From: Paenibacillus sp. FSL A5-0031
Lineage (GTDB): Bacteria; Bacillota; Bacilli; Paenibacillales; Paenibacillaceae
DNA: 64,000 nucleotides
Direction: 5' to 3'
Assembly: GCF_001956295.1 (NCBI RefSeq)
Contig: NZ_MRTD01000016.1
Span: 62,001-126,000, forward strand
Shown here: piece by piece, positions 35,554 to 43,400 of the stretch
How positions within the stretch are numbered: position 1 is the stretch's first letter
Layout of the letters: each line of letters opens with the position of its first letter
Translations under genes and position numbers: made by a program
Notes under the pieces: generated by a model
What the model saw: the letters and a program-made list of their open reading frames with translations, nothing else
Databases searched by the model: none
What the model was told of the DNA's origin: nothing

Positions 35554-36279
35554 TTAGTCGTAAATCATGCGTCTATCTTTGATGCTTTTGCTCTTCATCT
35601 TATTTTCTACAGTCTGCGCTGGAAAAATTCGTTCGACCATCGCATTAAATTCTGCAATATAGCCTTGTATAGGATGCCCAAGCTTCACATCATTCATATA
35701 CGCATTCATCCGCCCAACAAAATCAGGATTAGCTGACACATATACATGTTCAATGCTCGGATTTAATTGCTTCACTTTACTCGCAATTTGTTCCTTTACT
35801 TGCGCCGTAAGCATATGGTTTCCTGTAGACAGGGTGCTCATTCGCCGGCTAATCTCCACGCCCTCTTTCCCCATATACCCACTATTTGTTCGACTTAGCA
35901 TTTTGGATTCAACCTTAGGCTGAATCTCATCTAATGAAACAGCGACGTATGCGTTATGGTCGGTTATCATCACATATGAAGATTTGACTACACCTAGATC
36001 TGTGATCTCCTTAGCCATTTTTTCATTCATTTGCATTCTATAATTTTTATGCGAGCCGATGACATTATTGCTGTTTAGCCTGCGTCCATTTACTCGATTT
36101 TTCTCATTCATTTGGTCATCGGCGAATCGTTTATTTTTTAATAAATTTCCATTTGCATCATAACGGATACTGTTCGAGCGGATGTCTTTATTTCCAAGCT
36201 CACCGTGATTTTCCATGCAGCCTGCCAGCATTGTGCTTAGCAACACACCTGCAGACAAAGCAGCGATTTGTTTGCGCAT
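35554..36279 (-). CDS. YhcN/YlaJ-family sporulation lipoprotein
   Basis: 241 residues. A signal peptide with lipobox (VLLSTMLAGC, lipidation at Cys 21) is followed by a linker and the YhcN/YlaJ domain (KMAKEITDLGVVKSSYVMITDHNAYVAVSL, split here as KEITDLGVVKSSYVMITD and NAYVAVSL). Family members in Bacillus are made in the forespore and sit in the spore membrane, with roles in germination or outgrowth. The C-terminal part (PSIEHVYVSANPDFVGRMNAY) fits the family. It is a single-gene unit. Confidence 0.85.
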   Translation of the reverse strand: MRKQIAALSAGVLLSTMLAGCMENHGELGNKDIRSNSIRYDANGNLLKNKRFADDQMNEKNRVNGRRLNSNNVIGSHKNYRMQMNEKMAKEITDLGVVKSSYVMITDHNAYVAVSLDEIQPKVESKMLSRTNSGYMGKEGVEISRRMSTLSTGNHMLTAQVKEQIASKVKQLNPSIEHVYVSANPDFVGRMNAYMNDVKLGHPIQGYIAEFNAMVERIFPAQTVENKMKSKSIKDRRMIYD

Positions 36280-36360
36280 TTAGCCATCCTCCAACTTGTT
36301 TTGTTTAGGCACCGGACCCTTCCTTAGCGTTCGCCTTTTCTGGACTCGCTATTCATTGCA

Positions 36361-36418
36361 TTGACAAAGCAAAAGGGATGAAGTAAATTAGTATCAGATA
36401 CTAGTACTTGGTACTAAT
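36361..36418 (+). promoter_or_regulatory. fabH promoter with two overlapping FapR-type operators
   Basis: TTGACA (36361-36366), 17 bases, TAAATT (36384-36389) form a sigma-A promoter. Two FapR-like palindromes overlap it and the start region: ATTAGTATCAGATACTAGT (36387-36405) and ACTAGTACTTGGTACTAAT (36400-36418), sharing six bases. FapR represses fatty acid genes until malonyl-CoA binds it. Confidence 0.8.
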
Positions 36419-36440
36419 TTTGAGAGGAAGTGTGCATTGT

Positions 36441-37448
36441 ATGGACAAAATAAAACCATCAGCCATTCAATCGAATGCCGTCATTACCGCGATAGGCACT
36501 TACGTTCCTGAACGGATTTTAACAAACACAGATATGGAGAAGCTTGTGGAGACGAGCGATGAATGGATCATGCAGCGAACCGGCATCAAGGAGCGTCATA
36601 TCGCCTCAGACAGTCAGTTCACCAGCGATCTATGCTTTGAAGCTGTTCATAATATGATTGAACGCTACGGCGTAAGCGTGACTGATGTTGACTACATTAT
36701 CGTGGCTACTTCTACGCCAGATGCCGTCTTCCCGAGCGTAGCTTCTCAGGTGCAGTCGCACTTCAACATCAGCCATGCAGGTGCAGCCGATATTCAAGCA
36801 GCCTGTGCTGGTTTTGCCGCTGCCATTCAATTAGCGAATGGCTTGTTGTTATCTGGAGCGCATCGCAAAATTTTAGTGCTTGGCGCAGAAACGTTATCCA
36901 AAATTACGGACTATACAGACCGTACGACCTGTATTTTGTTTGGCGACGGGGCTGGCGCAATTCTTATGGAAGCTTCGCATGACGGACATGGCGATATCGA
37001 AGCAGTATACACCAAAACAGATGGTGCCCGTGGTCATCTGCTTTATCGCAGCAGTTTAGCATCCGCAATTGGTGAGCATGATATACAAACGAATGGTTTA
37101 ATCGTGCAAAACGGCCGGGAAGTATATCGCTGGGCGGTTAGTCATGTAGCCGAGGGTGTTCAGCAGCTATTGGAGAAGAGCGGATATACACCAGCAGAAA
37201 TCAATTGGTTTATTCCTCATAGCGCTAATATGCGAATTATAGAATCGCTTTGCGAAAGAACAGGCTTCTCGCTTGAACAAACCTTATCGAGTATAAAACA
37301 ATATGGCAACACATCCGCTGCATCCATTCCGCTTGCCCTAGACGAGGCTGTGAAATCCGGCTTCGTTGAGCCTGGACATCTTTTACTCTTATACGGCTTT
37401 GGAGGCGGATTAACTCAAGCTGGCGTCGTTCTTCGCTGGTCCTTCTAG
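36441..37448 (+). CDS. fabH: 3-oxoacyl-ACP synthase III (KAS III)
   Basis: 335 residues from the ATG at 36441. The catalytic triad is visible: Cys in IQAACAGFAAAIQ, His in FIPHSANMRI, Asn in YGNTSAASIPLAL. DEWIMQRTGIKERH near the start is the usual FabH signature. It condenses acetyl-CoA (or branched starters in Gram-positives) with malonyl-ACP to begin fatty acid synthesis. The FapR operators support this role. It stands apart from other fatty acid genes, so it may be a second FabH paralogue, inserted within a sporulation locus. Confidence 0.93.
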   Translation: MDKIKPSAIQSNAVITAIGTYVPERILTNTDMEKLVETSDEWIMQRTGIKERHIASDSQFTSDLCFEAVHNMIERYGVSVTDVDYIIVATSTPDAVFPSVASQVQSHFNISHAGAADIQAACAGFAAAIQLANGLLLSGAHRKILVLGAETLSKITDYTDRTTCILFGDGAGAILMEASHDGHGDIEAVYTKTDGARGHLLYRSSLASAIGEHDIQTNGLIVQNGREVYRWAVSHVAEGVQQLLEKSGYTPAEINWFIPHSANMRIIESLCERTGFSLEQTLSSIKQYGNTSAASIPLALDEAVKSGFVEPGHLLLLYGFGGGLTQAGVVLRWSF

Positions 37449-37454
37449 AACATG

Positions 37455-37520
37455 CTAAACAGCCCTATACTCCATCGATTACATTCCACTTGGAACCGAT
37501 GGTGTAGAGGGCTGTTTTTC
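37455..37520. terminator. Long bidirectional terminator
   Basis: AACAGCCCT with TAC and CCATCG pairs with CGATGG, GTA and AGGGCTGTT, leaving two mismatches in a stem of about 20 bp, ending in TTTTT. It serves fabH and the small-gene operon on the minus strand. Confidence 0.87.
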
Positions 37521-37529
37521 TACAGCCAT

Positions 37530-37775
37530 TTAGGGTTGACTCTCGTATGCTGCTTGATGTCCATCTTCAAAACCCGTTGCAAACCCTGTGTTATAGCCAT
37601 CATTAAAGGTTTGCCCAAGTCCAGCTCGTTCAGTTTCCTTATGGGCAAATCGTTTCCTCGGTACTTGTTTTCTACGTTGTATTGTTTTTTTGCTTGTCGT
37701 ATTTCTTCTTGCTGTCCGTTTGCGAGGGCTTCTTGCAGTTTCACTTTTCCGTGTTTTGCTCTTATTGTTCAACAA
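37530..37775 (-). CDS. Small basic protein consisting only of the leader module (Lys/Arg-rich + G-aromatic tetrads)
   Basis: 81 residues from a TTG at 37775 (a second TTG follows); GGGGGAGAGGGGA lies directly upstream inside the end of the previous gene. The protein is a Lys/Arg-rich segment (KTRKSETARSPRKRTARR) followed by GLGQTFNDGYNTGFATG and FEDGHQAAYESQP at the very C terminus. The last part is nearly the same as GYREGHSKGFEDAHQESY in the GT6 enzyme. So the module found on the glycosyltransferases here exists alone. It overlaps the upstream gene and closes a four-gene operon. Function unknown; a scaffold or adaptor is plausible. Confidence 0.6.
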   Translation of the reverse strand: MLNNKSKTRKSETARSPRKRTARRNTTSKKTIQRRKQVPRKRFAHKETERAGLGQTFNDGYNTGFATGFEDGHQAAYESQP

Positions 37776-38076
37776 TCCCCTCTCCCCCTGACCAATGAAC
37801 GCCATAGATGGGCAGCTCAGGCTGAATCCATGGATTCGTTGGATTACCCTTCTGTTTTACCCGTCTATGCCAAGCTAGGCTTGTTACCGATTCAGCAATC
37901 GTTTCCTGTAGCTCGGTAAGCGATCTTACATTGTCCCGAAGGAGCTTAACTGTTCCTTGTGAAGCATCAGACACATCAGCGATACTTTCTAATATACGGG
38001 CAAGCGCGCCTTGGCTTCTAGCAAGCGAGGCTAAAAAAGCCGCTCTTGCCTCACGTTCAGATCCCAAGGTTTCCAT
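37762..38076 (-). CDS. Small helical protein of the spore-surface locus (unknown function)
   Basis: 104 residues. The first 70 are predicted by eye to be helical (EREARAAFLASLARSQGAL, LRDNVRSLTELQETIAESV), then a Pro/Gly-rich tail containing NPWIQPELPIYGVHW. No signal peptide. The ATG overlaps the stop of the preceding gene (TGATG), and GGTGA lies upstream. Its ETIAESV segment resembles ETIAAQL in the gene at 38448, so the three small genes are probably related. I know no function. Confidence 0.68.
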   Translation of the reverse strand: METLGSEREARAAFLASLARSQGALARILESIADVSDASQGTVKLLRDNVRSLTELQETIAESVTSLAWHRRVKQKGNPTNPWIQPELPIYGVHWSGGEGIVEQ

Positions 38077-38420
38077 CAGTTTTTGTCACCAAAGGTGAAG
38101 CCCTTGCCCAGTGAAGACAATGAATCACCATAGCTCTCTGACATTTCTTCCTCTTGCTGCAGCACGGCCTTCATAATAGACACGATTCCTTGATTAAGCT
38201 TCGCGATTCCATCGATCATCTCAATCACCTGATCATGCATTTGAATAGACTGGCCTAGCTGCGTTTGGTGCGAATTAAAGGTGTGGGTATGCACATGATT
38301 ACATATCCAGCCTCGCATCTTCTCTGCCTCAGCCGCTTTGGCTTCCAGCATAATTGCTATATTCCATTGCATATTAGCTGTTGAGCTAAGCATTCGCATA
38401 TAGGCTTGATCACGATCCAT
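38076..38420 (-). CDS. Small helical protein of the spore-surface locus (unknown function)
   Basis: 114 residues, helical by eye: QAYMRMLSSTANMQWNIAIM, then an unusual CNHVHTHTF cluster with three histidines and a cysteine that could bind metal, then IKVMDQVIEMIDGIAKL-like helix (HDQVIEMIDGIAKLNQGI) and a Gly-rich end. AAGGAGG precedes the ATG. Short proteins like these three are, as I recall, common in Paenibacillus, where automatic labels such as sugar epimerase or restriction subunit are not supported by the sequence. Confidence 0.7.
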   Translation of the reverse strand: MDRDQAYMRMLSSTANMQWNIAIMLEAKAAEAEKMRGWICNHVHTHTFNSHQTQLGQSIQMHDQVIEMIDGIAKLNQGIVSIMKAVLQQEEEMSESYGDSLSSLGKGFTFGDKN

Positions 38421-38447
38421 TGCAAGCTAGACCTCCTTATTTGCTCT

Positions 38448-38738
38448 CTATTCTTCCCCGTCTGCTTCCTTAAGCTCACGCACAACATAGGTAAGCTGAG
38501 CAGCAATCGTTTCTTGAAAATCTGCGATACTATTCAAATATGCAACGATATTCTGACCCACCGCTTGCGTATTTTCCAGAATGCCAGATAAACCTCCTAA
38601 ATTCGGATGCTCGTCTGGAAGCGCCTGCACGATTTCGGATAAGCGAACCGTTACATGCCGTTCTGCTTCTAGCATTCGTGCCATTTGAACATTGCCGTGG
38701 GACATATGCTGCATAATTTCCGTAATTGTAGCTTGCAT
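38448..38738 (-). CDS. Small helical protein of the spore-surface locus (unknown function)
   Basis: 96 residues, first gene of the four-gene operon. HMSHGNVQMARMLEAERHV and VGQNIVAYLNSIADFQETI form long amphipathic helices; the end is acidic. No signal peptide or membrane segment. AAGGAGGG precedes the ATG. A CATATGATG element (one base off the sigma-K -10) lies about 30 bp upstream of the start. It may be a coat or crust component by context only. Confidence 0.72.
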   Translation of the reverse strand: MQATITEIMQHMSHGNVQMARMLEAERHVTVRLSEIVQALPDEHPNLGGLSGILENTQAVGQNIVAYLNSIADFQETIAAQLTYVVRELKEADGEE

Positions 38739-38802
38739 CGTACTTTCCCTCCTTGCTCCTACATCATATGCGTGCTCCGCAGCAGTGGATACTTCCCTTT
38801 TG

Positions 38803-40191
38803 TTACAACGCTTGACGTAGCGTGATCGGCGCGATCAAGGGCAAGCCGTCGGGAATCATACGAAGCTCCGCTTCGGAAAGCTTCTCTTTATGCCCAGTCT
38901 GCAAGCCCCAGCCATCGGCAGCAAGGCGACTCATAATAATACGTTTCTTGCCATTCTCAAGATAGAAGCTGCTTCCGTTCTCACTTATATAAATGCTGCC
39001 ATTTTGGAGTTCGTTGCTATCACCGCAACATAGCGAGCCCTTACGTGAAATGACTACATCCACCTCGATAGGCTCACCGATCGGCCAACGACACAAGTCA
39101 AGCTGAGATACGCGTTTAACTGGCTGCTCCCACAATCCATGAATGGGCCGTCTAACACTGTCCTCTATCCAATAAATTGTTTCTCCAAAACCTTTTACGA
39201 CCATTTGCTGAGGATAAAAAACCGACTCCCCAAGCTTCGGTCTAATACCCGCTTCCCATTCAGGAAGCTTGGCTTGACGTTCAAAGTCAGTTCCCTCCCG
39301 GTCCAAAAACTTCTCATCCAAGCCGCTCCATTTGTTCATAAAATAATGCTTGGATTCAAACGCCTCGGACTCTCTAGCGTTGTACTCCGCCAGCTCCTCA
39401 TCATTTCGTTCGGCATGAATATAGGCGTCGCGCGCGTAAACCAAGGAATATCCTTGCAATCTCACTCGCAAGCCATAATCTTCTGCTTCAAACGGCGACT
39501 CTTGGCAGCCTTCATCGAGAAAGCCCACTTTCTCCAGCAGCTCGCGCCGAAAGAGCAGGCATCTGCTAGCTAACCGCTCTGTTTGATGCCATTTCGATGA
39601 ATCACTAGCATTATTTAATCTCGCAAGTTCATGCATATCTTCCAAATCAACGTAATGAAATTCCATCTTTTGTTTGCCAGTTAGACCGATAGAGACAGGG
39701 CCTACCATTCCGATGCCAGCATCGCTATTCAAGCATATTAATAGATTGTCGAGCCAATTTTCAGTCGGTCGCATCCCATTGTTTAGCAGCAAAATAGTCG
39801 TCCCTTTAGCCATCATTAAACCTTTATTTGCAGCGCCTGTGAAGCCTGCCGACTTTGCTAAAATACGATACCGCACTTGGCCGTCTAGTTGTCTTAAATA
39901 ATGCTCGATGCCATCTGAAGATCCATTATCTATAACGATGATTTCATAAGGCAAATCAGTATGATCCATTATGCCTTCGATACATGCTTTTACCGATTCA
40001 ACCTCATTATGACTGGGAATGATGATGCTAGTTCCTTCGAAATAAGAATCATAGCTTTCAATGCCGGCTTTCAATCCTTCCTCATAGCCTTCATTCATAC
40101 CCAGCCTATATCTCTCTACTCTTTTTTCCGCTGTACTGCGCAAGCTAACATTGTTTTTGAGACGTCGGACCGGTCTTTTTTTGCGTCTCAT
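38803..40191 (-). CDS. GT2 glycosyltransferase with basic leader, G-aromatic tetrads and C-terminal repeat domain
   Basis: 462 residues from the ATG at 40191 (GGAGAGG upstream). Basic leader (MRRKKRPVRRLKNN), tetrads YRLGMNEGYEEGLKAG, GT2 domain (SIIIPSHNEVESVKACI, VIDNGSSDG, LLLNNGMRPT), and a C-terminal domain with MVVKGFGETIYWIEDSVRR and a second, weaker unit. It is a paralogue of the enzyme at 25627-26958. The position of the usual NND/DxD reads LLLNNGM, so the metal-binding aspartate is missing; activity may be altered. A perfect sigma-K -10 lies 48 bp upstream of the start. Confidence 0.83.
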   Translation of the reverse strand: MRRKKRPVRRLKNNVSLRSTAEKRVERYRLGMNEGYEEGLKAGIESYDSYFEGTSIIIPSHNEVESVKACIEGIMDHTDLPYEIIVIDNGSSDGIEHYLRQLDGQVRYRILAKSAGFTGAANKGLMMAKGTTILLLNNGMRPTENWLDNLLICLNSDAGIGMVGPVSIGLTGKQKMEFHYVDLEDMHELARLNNASDSSKWHQTERLASRCLLFRRELLEKVGFLDEGCQESPFEAEDYGLRVRLQGYSLVYARDAYIHAERNDEELAEYNARESEAFESKHYFMNKWSGLDEKFLDREGTDFERQAKLPEWEAGIRPKLGESVFYPQQMVVKGFGETIYWIEDSVRRPIHGLWEQPVKRVSQLDLCRWPIGEPIEVDVVISRKGSLCCGDSNELQNGSIYISENGSSFYLENGKKRIIMSRLAADGWGLQTGHKEKLSEAELRMIPDGLPLIAPITLRQAL

Positions 40192-40238
40192 CGATAACCT
40201 CTCCAATCCGTCATTTGATCTTTTTTACATCAACATCA

Positions 40239-40247
40239 TATAGTATG
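40239..40247 (-). promoter_or_regulatory. Possible sigma-K -10 element of the gene at 38803-40191
   Basis: CATACTATA on the minus strand matches the -10 consensus; no AC at the right spacing. Confidence 0.4.
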
Positions 40248-40345
40248 TTTTGAAGAGATATCTGCAACGGCAAGTGTACTGCTTATCAAGGAATGAGTAT
40301 AAAATGCTGCGACAACATAATGCTAGAGTTGTCTTATAATTGTGT

Positions 40346-40397
40346 ATAAAAAGAGACTGCCCTCGGTATTTTACACCTACAGGCAATCTCCTTTTTA
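40346..40397. terminator. Terminator of the giant repeat-protein gene
   Basis: GAGATTGCC pairs with GGCAGTCTC (one G-T pair) and is followed by TTTTTAT on the minus strand, eight bases after the gene's stop. Confidence 0.8.
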
Positions 40398-40404
40398 ATA
40401 CGTC

Positions 40405-43400
40405 TTATCCTTTACCGATAGCAATCCAGTTGAGATGGCCAACTGGCTCTTGACTGATGCGTGTACGAATGATGAGAATAACTGCATGATCCGCAGCCTT
40501 TGAATGAACTACAGCGTAGCAGGCCGGGTTGTCAGTTGTTACGGTTAGCACGTAATAATTATCCAAGAACGGCTCATCAAATGGAATGATAAGCTCTACT
40601 TGTTCTGCTTGCGCAGCAAAGCTGTAAGGCGCAAGCCCAAATTGCTGCTTTACAATGCCTTGGCTCGCGTTAGTAATTACAGGTGCAAATTGCAGTGCTG
40701 AAAGGCCAATGGATTGCTCTTGAATATGCCTTCCAGTAATTGAGCCATCTGCAATCTGCTCTACTTGATTTGCAGCTGAACCCTCTACATTGCTCAGCAA
40801 TATTCCAGGTGCCAACAATTCTGCGGTAATGCTTCCCGGAACAATTTGCCCCGTTCCTACACTGCCTAGAGCAAGCTTCGCTGAAGTTACGCTTCCGTCC
40901 GTCAGCTGTTCCGCACCTACGCTGCCAATTCCCAGCTTCGTCGTTGTCACGCTTCCGTCCGTCAGCTGTTCCGCACCTACGCTGCCAATTCCCAGCTTCG
41001 TCGTTGTCACGCTTCCGTCCATCAGCTGTTCCGAATTTACACTGCCATAAGCCAGCTTTGAAGTTGTCACACTTCCATCCATTAGCTGTTCATAGTTTAC
41101 GCTGTCATGCGCCAGCTTCGCTGCCGTCACACTTCCGTCTGCCAGCTGTTCTGAACTTACGCTTCCATACGTAAGCTTCGCTGATGTCACACTTCTATCC
41201 GTCAGTTGTTCTGAACCAACGCTTCCATACGCAAGTTTCGCTGATGTCACACTTCTATCCATCAGTTGTTCTAAACCAATACTTCCATACGACAGTTTCG
41301 ATGATGTCACACTGCCATCTGCTAGTTGCTCCGAACCTACGCTTCCATACGTAAGCTTCGATGTCGTCACACTGCCGTCCGTCAGCTGTTCCGAATTTAC
41401 ACTGCCAAATGCCAGCTTCGTTGATGTCACGCTTCCGTCCATCAGCTGATTCAAACCTATGCTGCCTAGCGCCAGTTTCTCTGTTGTCACACTTCCGTCA
41501 GACAGCTGTTCTGATCCAACGCTTCCATACGTAAGCTTCGCTGATGTCACACTTCTATCCGTCAGTTGTTCTGAACCAACGCTTCCATATGCAAGCTTCG
41601 CTGATGTCACACTTCTATCCATCAGTTGTTCTAAACCAATGCTTCCATACGACAGCTTCGATGTTGTCACACTGCCATCTGCTAGTTGCTCCGAACCTAT
41701 GCTTTCATAAGCCAGCTTCGATGTCGTCACACTTCCGTCCGTCAGCTGTTCCGAATTTACACTGCCAAATGCCAGCTTCGTTGACGTCACACTTCCGTCC
41801 AACAGCTGATTCGAGCCTACGCTTCCAAACGCCAGTTTCTCTGTTGTCACACTTCCGTCATTCAGCTGTTCTGATCCAACGCTTCCAAACGCTAGTTTCC
41901 ATGCAGTCACGCTTCCATCCATTAACTGCTCCGAACCTATGCTCTCTAACGCAATCTTTGCAGTAGTTACACTTCCATCTGACAATTGATCCGTACCTAC
42001 GCTGCCTAGCTCAAGCTTCGATGTCGTCACACTGCCATCCGACAACTGATCCGTACCCACGCTGCCAAGCACCAGCTTCGTCGTCGTCACACTGCCATTC
42101 GACAACTGATCGGAGCCTACACTGCCTAGTACCAGCTTCGATTTTGTTACACTGCCGTCCGCCAACTGATCCGTACCCACGCTGCCTAGTACCAACTTCG
42201 TCGTCGTCACACTGCCGTTCGACAACTGATCCGAGCCTACACTGCCTAGTACCAGCTTCGACTTTGTTACACTGTTATCAGCCAACTGCTCCGTACCTAC
42301 ACTGCGCAGCTCCAGCTTCGATTTCGTCACACTGCCATCCGCCAACTGATCCGTACCTACACTGCCTAGTAAAAGCTTCGTCGTCGTTACACTGCCATCC
42401 GACAACTGATCTGAGCCTACACTGCCTAGTACCAGCTTCGATGTCGTCACACTGCCTTCCGACAACTGATCCGTACCTACGCTGCCTCGCTCAAGCTTCT
42501 TTGTCGTCACACTGCTATCCTTCAACTGATCCGTACCCACGCTGCCAAGTACCAACTTCGTCGTCGTCACACTGCTATCCGACAACTGATCCGATCCTAC
42601 ACTGCCAAGTACCAGCTTCGATTTTGTTACACTACCGTTTGCCAACTGCTCCGTACCTACACTGTGTAGCTCTAGCTTCGATGTCGTCACACTGCCATCC
42701 GACAACTGATCCGAGCCTACGCTGCCAAGCACCAGCTTCGATTTTGTTACACTACCGTCTGACAACTGCTCCGTACCTACACTGCGCAGCTCCAGCTTCG
42801 CTTTCGTCACACTGCCATCTGACAACTGCTTCGTCCCCACGCTGCCTAGTACCAGCTTCGACGACGTTACACTTCCGTCCGCCAACTGCTCCGTACCCAC
42901 ACTGCCTAGTTCCAGCTTCGATGTCGTCACACAGCCATCCGACAACTGATCTGTGCCTACGCTGCCTAGTACCAACTTCGTCGTCGTCACACTTTCATCC
43001 GCCAGCTGCTCCGAACCAACACTGCCTAGTTCCAGCTTCGATGTCGTTACGCTTCCGTCCGACAACTGCTCCGTTCCTACGCCGCCTAGCTTCAGCTTCG
43101 ACGCCGTCACACTTCCATCTGCCAGCTGCTCCGTCCCTACACTGTCGGCTGACAACAACTTACTGTCGATAGAGCCTTCTTTAAGCTTTCTTCCCAAAAT
43201 ACTATTGTCAGCAATTCGATCAAACACAAGCACATCATTAGCCAAATGAGCTAGTGTAATCGTGCCCTTGCGAACGTGATAGCCTTGAATCGAATCGGAT
43301 TTCAAATGTTTGCCGGCAAGTGATTCGAGCTGTACATGCTCGCTTGAGACGGCATCTTGAGCCAGCTTTGCACTCGTCACCGACTCATCCTGCAATGCAT

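Noticed and set aside
37452..37919. 155-codon plus-strand frame after fabH
   Set aside because: It crosses the fabH terminator and is antisense to two small genes with good binding sites.
40861..43140. Regular 60-bp repeats considered as a CRISPR array or other repeat-spacer structure
   Set aside because: Units are contiguous, differ by substitutions along their whole length, and are in frame within a long gene; no spacers, no cas genes.
42021..43172. 383-codon plus-strand frame rich in Ser, His and Cys across the repeat
   Set aside because: It is the reverse-strand shadow of the 60-bp array; unit length divisible by three keeps all frames open. No ribosome binding site, no family.
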